Part shown: in pieces, positions 28,833 to 33,848 of the stretch
Numbering within the stretch: position 1 is the stretch's first letter
Layout of the letters: each line of letters opens with the position of its first letter
NCBI GenBank assembly: GCA_947483795.1
Contig: CANKLZ010000008.1
Location: 1 to 33,848, forward strand
Origin: Micrococcales bacterium
GTDB lineage: Bacteria > Actinomycetota > Actinomycetes > Actinomycetales > Microbacteriaceae
Direction: 5' to 3'
DNA: 33,848 nucleotides
Notes under the pieces: generated by a model
Told to the model about the DNA's origin: nothing
What the model saw: the letters and a program-made list of their open reading frames with translations, nothing else
The model's database searches: none
Translations under genes and position numbers: made by a program

Positions 28833-28870
28833 GTCTCATGAAGCAATGCTTCTTCTGGCATAACTTCATT

Positions 28871-29353
28871 ATGAACTTAGACGCATTACTTGAAGACCTT
28901 GAAGCTCAAGGATATTTTGCCAGCACCGCTGATGAGAGACAGCAGGAAACCAAACAACTCTGTAAATCTGTCCTTGTCGTTCGAGAGAATTTACCTAACG
29001 TCTTTCTTGCGCTTCCACTTTCCGGTAAAAACTTTATCGCTGGTTTTCAAAACAGAATAACCAAAAGTAGCTGGCTGCTAATCCGAGATTACTCATTACT
29101 TGAACCACAAGATCATGGCACAGAACTTCAGTTGACCCAGCTGTCGCTTCGAGACATTGCCCAGGCACACCTAATCGGAGTTCCGCTGCGAATTGGTTTA
29201 GCCAATGATGCTCCGGAACTTACCGGCTATATAACTAAAACATTTGCAAAGATGATTGAGTTCATATCCTTTGAAGCGAAGACGCTGTGGATACCGATAG
29301 CCCAAGTCAACTATGTGGTTGTGGATAAACTCAGCATGAATTCTCAAGTTTGA
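28871..29353 (+). CDS. Conserved-looking protein of unknown function, 160 aa, first gene of SAF/ATPase/PdtaS cluster
   Basis: ATG 28871 (MNLDALLEDLEAQGYFASTADERQQETKQ...); the 28706 start would overlap the divergent gene and its promoter region. No family recognised. Confidence 0.7.
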   Translation: MNLDALLEDLEAQGYFASTADERQQETKQLCKSVLVVRENLPNVFLALPLSGKNFIAGFQNRITKSSWLLIRDYSLLEPQDHGTELQLTQLSLRDIAQAHLIGVPLRIGLANDAPELTGYITKTFAKMIEFISFEAKTLWIPIAQVNYVVVDKLSMNSQV

Positions 29354-29366
29354 CCAACATTGTTGA

Positions 29367-30002
29367 ATGTCCATTTTTGTGCGAAAACGAAGAAGAAGTG
29401 TCCAACTCAATAACCGCTGGGGGTCAAGGCGTAACCGAATACTCTTTGCTATTTCGCTGACACTGATAGCGATTGCATCTTGGCTGTTCTCTGTCAACAC
29501 GGAAGTGAAACTTGAGCAATACCTTGTAGCCACCACTAACCTTTCTTCTGCAACCCCAATCGGAATATCAAACCTAATCTCAACACCTATGGATTTAGGT
29601 GATGCCCAATCGCAGTACCTGAAGGCATCTGGAGAGAACCTAAGCAAATGGGTTTTAGTTCGACCTGTGAACGCTGGAGAACTAATTCCCTTGAGTGCTA
29701 TAGCACCTAGCAATACGGCAGACTGCACACAAATAGTTGTTGCTTTAGCAGTGAGCATGGCAAACACGGTCAAAGTGGGCGACAGCATTGACCTGTGGGC
29801 AGCTGATCAATCCAGCAGTATCGAGTCCATACCCGTTCAAGTTGTCACAGCTGGAGAACTGATTAGTTCAAAGTTGGCTAACGACAGCTTTGGTCAATCG
29901 GCTCAAACCGTAGAAGTGTGTGTGTCTCCAGCAGAGATACGTTCTGTAGTTTCAGCTATTGCTCGCAAAGCCACTGTAGTTGGCATTAGGTCACAGAACT
30001 AA
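29367..30002 (+). CDS. SAF-domain (CpaB/RcpC-like) membrane protein
   Basis: Short basic N-terminus, one TM (ILFAISLTLIAIASWLFSV), then EQYLVATTNLSSATPI and VLVRPVNAGELIPLSAI, typical of SAF/CpaB-like proteins. Confidence 0.82.
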   Translation: MSIFVRKRRRSVQLNNRWGSRRNRILFAISLTLIAIASWLFSVNTEVKLEQYLVATTNLSSATPIGISNLISTPMDLGDAQSQYLKASGENLSKWVLVRPVNAGELIPLSAIAPSNTADCTQIVVALAVSMANTVKVGDSIDLWAADQSSSIESIPVQVVTAGELISSKLANDSFGQSAQTVEVCVSPAEIRSVVSAIARKATVVGIRSQN

Positions 30003-30949
30003 TGACCACCATGGAAACCAGGCAACGGGGTAGGAGAGCACATCTGGCAGTTGTGGGAGATGACCAAGTTCCAGTTAGTGCAGCAATCAAGGAACCTGCA
30101 TACCCAGTGAACGTGATTGCTGTTTGGGGGCCAGCAGGATCTCCAGGAAAAAGCACAGTTGCCACTAACGTGGCTGCCGAATTAGCCCTGTCGGGACAAA
30201 GAGTTTTGTTGGTTGACTTGGACACGCTGGCACCATCACTAGCTCTAGGTCTTGGCCTAGTTGATACTCCAGCTGGATTATCGGCCTGTCTTCGACTTGC
30301 TGAGCAAAACAGGCTTTCCATTGAAGAGTTAAATCGGCTGACCATATCTATTTCCCTTGGTAGAAATGAACTCAAGTTCATGCCAGGACTCAGTGCGCCA
30401 AATCGCTGGCCTGAGGTTTCAGCCGAGCGATTCGAGAAACTACTGATGTGTTTAGAAGGTGTAGTTGACCATGTTGTTGTAGACCTGCCGCAGGCCACCG
30501 TTTTCAGATCAAACTTCTTTCACCCTTCAAACATGAATGCAGCTGAAAGCGATAGAGATACCTTGCTGAAGAGCGTTTTGACTAAAGCCGCAAAGCTTGT
30601 ACTGGTATCTGGCTCTGACCCAGTTGCCGCTCAACGGTTTCTCAGAGCTAAAGAGTACTTGGCTGAATTGGACCCAGGTACTAGCCCGCTGGTAGCAGTA
30701 AACAGGTTTAGAACTAGTGCTCTAGGCAATAGAGCAAAAGATGAGCTCATTGAGACATATATGAATCTTGCCCAACTTCGAATAGATGTCTTCATTCCTG
30801 AGGATAGAGAGAACTTGGATAAAGCCATGCTCAACGGTCTACCACTGGCACTACTCAAAAGATCTTCACCGGCCAGAGTTGCCATAGCAGAGCTAGCCAA
30901 GCAGTTACTTGTGAGTGCACCTTCAAGAAAGAGCGTGGCTAAACTTTAA
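30002..30949 (+). CDS. CpaE/ParA-like P-loop ATPase
   Basis: VIAVWGPAGSPGKSTVATNVAAELALSGQRVLLVDLDTLAPSLALGLGL (Walker A and following strand), VVDLPQ Walker B-like motif; TAATG overlap with the SAF gene. Confidence 0.85.
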   Translation: MTTMETRQRGRRAHLAVVGDDQVPVSAAIKEPAYPVNVIAVWGPAGSPGKSTVATNVAAELALSGQRVLLVDLDTLAPSLALGLGLVDTPAGLSACLRLAEQNRLSIEELNRLTISISLGRNELKFMPGLSAPNRWPEVSAERFEKLLMCLEGVVDHVVVDLPQATVFRSNFFHPSNMNAAESDRDTLLKSVLTKAAKLVLVSGSDPVAAQRFLRAKEYLAELDPGTSPLVAVNRFRTSALGNRAKDELIETYMNLAQLRIDVFIPEDRENLDKAMLNGLPLALLKRSSPARVAIAELAKQLLVSAPSRKSVAKL

Positions 30950-30951
30950 GT

Positions 30952-32433
30952 GTGTCCACACTTACCGACCTCATGAAGCAAAATGGCCAAAGCCATGCCG
31001 CTGACATTGAGTGGCTGCACGCCCTGGTAGCTGACTGGCAGGTTATTGCGGACCTTAGCTTTGCAGATCTCGTGCTTTGGATTTCAGATGGTAAGAATGG
31101 ATTTGTGGCAGCAGGTCACGCCAGACCATCATCAGCAGCTACTGTTTTCTATCGTGACATCACTGGCAAGCCGGTTGAAAAAGCTTGGGCACAGTTAGTG
31201 TCAAAGGCGTTCAAGACCGGCAAATCAGTTGAACTTGGTGAATTGGATAAATATCAAGGGATGCCAGCTCGACTAAGTGCTGTTCCTGTGTTTAGAAGAC
31301 TAAATGCCAAGAGTGGACCCGACATTACTCCAAGCCCAATTGCTGTGGTAACCAAACACATCAACCTAGGAGATGCGGCCGCTCCTACTAAAACTAGAAT
31401 CAGCCTGTCTGCTCTTGGCGACAAACTGTTGAACATGGTCGTTGATGGTAACTACCCTGTTGCATCTGAACAAAGCTCACCTAGACGGGGTACGCCGCGT
31501 GTTAACGATGGACTAGTTCACATTGATGCCGATGGTCTAGTGCTGTTCTCCTCACCTAATGGAATATCTGCTTTTCAGAAACTGGGAGTTGATGGTGAGC
31601 TGGAAGGCAAATCTCTTATCGAGGTAACCAACAAGTTGAACAAAGATAGACGAAACGTTGATGAAGGTTTGCCAATGGTTGTCTCTGGAAGAGTTGCCTG
31701 GCGAGCAGATATCGAAGGCAACTCAGCAGCTCTTTCAGTTAGATCTATCCCCATCTTTGAGAACTCAGTAAACACTGGCGCCATACTTCTCTGCCGAGAT
31801 GTGACTGAACTAAGACGACAGGAACGAGAGTTAGTCACTAAGGATGCAACTATCCGTGAGATTCACCACAGAGTGAAGAACAACCTGCAAACAGTTGCCA
31901 GCTTGCTTCGTATCCAAGGCAGGAGAAGTAAATCACCTGAGACACTAGAAGCACTTAGTGATGCTGAGAGACGGGTAGCGGCTATTGCTGTTGTTCACGA
32001 TTCTCTATCTGAGGGATTAGCCCAGGATGTGAACTTTGATGAGGTGTTTGATCGCATTATGGCTCTAGTAGGGGAGTTGGCAGCAGGCTATAACGCCAAA
32101 GTCACTAACCTGCGTATTGGTAAGTTCGGTAGATTGCCATCCGAGATTGCAACTCCACTTGCTGTTGTTATTACCGAGTTGGTTACCAACGCCTACGAAC
32201 ACGGCTTAGCGAATAAGACCGGTCACCTCACCGTTAAAGCAACTAGAAAGTCCAAGAAGCTCTTTATCACCATTGCCGATGACGGAGTTGGGATTGAACC
32301 AGGCAAGATTCAAAGTGGACTTGGCACACAAATAGTCACGACCCTAGCTGAGGGTGAACTAAGAGGAAAAATAGATTTCAAATCAGATAAAACCGGTGGA
32401 ACAACTGTGGCTTTAGAGGTGCCGATAGCTTAG
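30952..32433 (+). CDS. pdtaS: Sensor histidine kinase, PdtaS-like (HisKA_2 family with GAF/PAS-type N-terminus)
   Basis: REIHHRVKNNLQTVASLLRIQGRR H-box of HisKA_2; VITELVTNAYEHGL and DDGVGIEPG ATPase motifs; next to whiB1 as in M. tuberculosis Rv3220c. GTG start. Confidence 0.9.
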   Translation: MSTLTDLMKQNGQSHAADIEWLHALVADWQVIADLSFADLVLWISDGKNGFVAAGHARPSSAATVFYRDITGKPVEKAWAQLVSKAFKTGKSVELGELDKYQGMPARLSAVPVFRRLNAKSGPDITPSPIAVVTKHINLGDAAAPTKTRISLSALGDKLLNMVVDGNYPVASEQSSPRRGTPRVNDGLVHIDADGLVLFSSPNGISAFQKLGVDGELEGKSLIEVTNKLNKDRRNVDEGLPMVVSGRVAWRADIEGNSAALSVRSIPIFENSVNTGAILLCRDVTELRRQERELVTKDATIREIHHRVKNNLQTVASLLRIQGRRSKSPETLEALSDAERRVAAIAVVHDSLSEGLAQDVNFDEVFDRIMALVGELAAGYNAKVTNLRIGKFGRLPSEIATPLAVVITELVTNAYEHGLANKTGHLTVKATRKSKKLFITIADDGVGIEPGKIQSGLGTQIVTTLAEGELRGKIDFKSDKTGGTTVALEVPIA

Positions 32434-32684
32434 GCAGTTCTGCGGGCTCTGGCGTACTTACGCTTCAGAGACTTGCGCTCATCTTCTGAAAGACCACCCC
32501 AAACACCGTTGTCCTGGTTCTCTTTGATGGCGTATTCAAGGCAAGGGCTAATGACTTTACAATCTCTGCAAATACTTTTAGCTTGTTCGATCTGGTCTAC
32601 TGCTGGGCCTGTGTTTCCCACTGGAAAGAACAGTTCTGGGTCTTCTGTTCGACAGCGAGCTTCGGTTAGCCATGGCAGTTCCAT
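32430..32684 (-). CDS. whiB1: WhiB-family regulator WhiB1-like
   Basis: ARCRTEDPELFFPVGNTGPAVDQIEQAKSICRDCKVISPCLEYAIKENQDNGVWGGLSEDERKSLKRKYARARRTA: four conserved Cys, GVWGG turn, basic tail; position next to pdtaS. Confidence 0.94.
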   Translation of the reverse strand: MELPWLTEARCRTEDPELFFPVGNTGPAVDQIEQAKSICRDCKVISPCLEYAIKENQDNGVWGGLSEDERKSLKRKYARARRTA

Positions 32685-32829
32685 ATATTTATGTTCCTTA
32701 GAGTCGAATAAGAATTGTCACCGTAAAGAGCAAAATCAGTACTAATTCCATGATTTGTTCGCGATGGCGACAAGACCTATATTTTCACATTGAGGGCTAT
32801 TTGTAAATACCCGATTTAGGCTTGTATCT

Positions 32830-33216
32830 ATGCCTAAGTCTTCAGTCCAAAGGACCCTAAAGGGCCTTGCCATAGCCTTTCTACTGGAAGCCACAGTGCT
32901 CTATATCGCCACCGGAGCTAGCATCTGGGCCCTCATCACCGGCGACACGACCTCAGTAGTAACTGGAGCAGCCTTGTCCGCTATTTGCCTAGGGGTAGCC
33001 CTGTGGCTCACCTCAGCAGGTCTAGCAATTACTAAAGGTAAGCGGTGGGCAAGAAGCGCGGGCATCTTCTGGCAGCTCATGCAAATAACTATTTCTTTTG
33101 GCCTCTACGAGGTTAATGTTTTGGCAGCAGTAGCGGTAGCACTTGCTTCAGGTGCTGTGCTGATAACCCTGTTTACTAAAGACGTTGCAGCAGCAACAAG
33201 CCAACCTAGAAGTTAG
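32830..33216 (+). CDS. Small integral membrane protein of unknown function
   Basis: 128 aa with about four hydrophobic segments (LKGLAIAFLLEATVLYIATG; ALSAICLGVALWLTSAGLAI; FWQLMQITISFGLY; LAAVAVALASGAVLITLF). Confidence 0.7.
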   Translation: MPKSSVQRTLKGLAIAFLLEATVLYIATGASIWALITGDTTSVVTGAALSAICLGVALWLTSAGLAITKGKRWARSAGIFWQLMQITISFGLYEVNVLAAVAVALASGAVLITLFTKDVAAATSQPRS

Positions 33217-33677
33217 AGACCAAGAACCTTACGCAACATTGCAACATGTCCAGTTGCCTTGACGTTATAAAGAGCATGTTCAATCTTGCCCTTCTCATCA
33301 ATAACAAAAGTAGATCTAATCAGACCTTCATAGATCTTTCCGTACATGCTCTTCTCACCAAAAGCACCATATTCCTTGATGACCTTCATCTCCGGGTCAC
33401 TTAGAAGATCGAACTTCAAACCCTCTTTCTCACGGAACTTAGTTAGCTTCGCCGCTGAGTCAGGGGAGATACCCAAAACCACGAAACCAGCCTTCTTCAA
33501 GACATACATGTTCTCTTGGAAATCACAGGCCTGCTTTGTGCAACCTGGGGTTGAAGCAGCTGGGTAGAAGTACACAATGACCTTCTGGCCCTTGAAAGTA
33601 GAAAGAGAGACTTGAGCCTCATCTTGGTTAGACAGTTTGAAAGCAGGGGCTTTAGAGCCGACAGTTAGTTGATCCAT
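33213..33677 (-). CDS. bcp: Thioredoxin-dependent peroxiredoxin, BCP family
   Basis: VGSKAPAFKLSNQDEAQVSLSTFKGQKVIVYFYPAASTPGCTKQACDFQEN (peroxidatic Cys), GISPDSAAKLTKFREKEGLKFDLLSD. Confidence 0.95.
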   Translation of the reverse strand: MDQLTVGSKAPAFKLSNQDEAQVSLSTFKGQKVIVYFYPAASTPGCTKQACDFQENMYVLKKAGFVVLGISPDSAAKLTKFREKEGLKFDLLSDPEMKVIKEYGAFGEKSMYGKIYEGLIRSTFVIDEKGKIEHALYNVKATGHVAMLRKVLGL

Positions 33678-33703
33678 GGCTCTAATCTAGCAAGTGTCCA
33701 ACT

Positions 33704-33732
33704 TTGAATACCTAGGCTTTAACTGCTATTCT
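33704..33732 (+). promoter_or_regulatory. Predicted promoter of tRNA-Lys (TTGAAT-N17-TATTCT)
   Basis: -35-like TTGAAT (33704-33709), 17-nt spacer, -10-like TATTCT (33727-33732), 25 nt before the tRNA; hand-read. Confidence 0.45.
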
Positions 33733-33757
33733 TGGAAACTGTTGCCCAAGGCAATAC

Positions 33758-33830
33758 GCGCTTCTAGCTCAATCGGCAGAGCAACTGACTCTTAATCAGT
33801 GGGTTCCGGGTTCGATTCCCGGGGAGCGCA
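33758..33830 (+). tRNA. tRNA-Lys(CUU)
   Basis: Cloverleaf fits by eye: acceptor GCGCTTC/GGAGCGC, D-arm GCTC...GAGC, anticodon stem ACTGA/TCAGT with loop CTCTTAA (anticodon CTT), T-arm CCGGG-TTCGATT-CCCGG, discriminator A. No encoded CCA. Confidence 0.95.
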
Positions 33831-33848
33831 CGAAACCCCAGTTCCTTC

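Noticed and set aside
29198-29788. 196-aa minus-strand ORF opposite the SAF gene
   Set aside because: Antisense to two well-supported plus-strand genes, no recognisable domain and atypical composition; likely spurious.
29986-30498. 170-aa minus-strand ORF opposite the CpaE-like ATPase
   Set aside because: Antisense shadow of a gene with conserved P-loop; no independent support.
32755-32770. Imperfect inverted repeat TTGTTCGC-ATG-GCGACAA upstream of whiB1, considered as a CRP-like site
   Set aside because: Arms mismatch by a bulge and do not match TGTGA-N6-TCACA; too weak to claim.

Overview
This window is a gene-dense chromosomal segment of a moderate-GC actinobacterium. Gene content and order suggest a streamlined, Microbacteriaceae-like freshwater 'Luna'-type lineage (inference). 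It holds about 28 confident protein genes and one tRNA-Lys(CUU); I saw no phage, IS element or CRISPR array. The gene order closely follows the Mycobacterium tuberculosis accD5/accE5-birA-PH-purK-purE-LCP ... whiB2(whmD) ... manA/manB-sahH-mtrA-mtrB-comF-secA1-Rv3235-like ... pdtaS-whiB1 block, but heavily compacted: lpqB and hpf are absent from their usual places. Points for a second look: (1) a tightly coupled cassette of a 160-aa unknown protein, a SAF/CpaB-like protein and a CpaE/ParA-like ATPase lacking the signature lysine, leading 2 nt apart into a PdtaS-type kinase, with no pilus genes in view; (2) two copies of the 12-mer GGTTGTGGATAA (perfect DnaA box) flanking and inside the unknown gene; (3) a large secreted protein with a possible lysozyme-like domain, degenerate repeats and a C-terminal LysM, beside a Wzy-like polymerase; (4) six of six convergent gene junctions lying between -14 and +4 nt, four of them overlapping stops; (5) two palindromes on the whiB2 promoter; (6) apparent enrichment of CTAG. 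Most genes are ordinary actinobacterial core genes. Nothing here is proven to be a new system, and family assignments are from memory without database searches.
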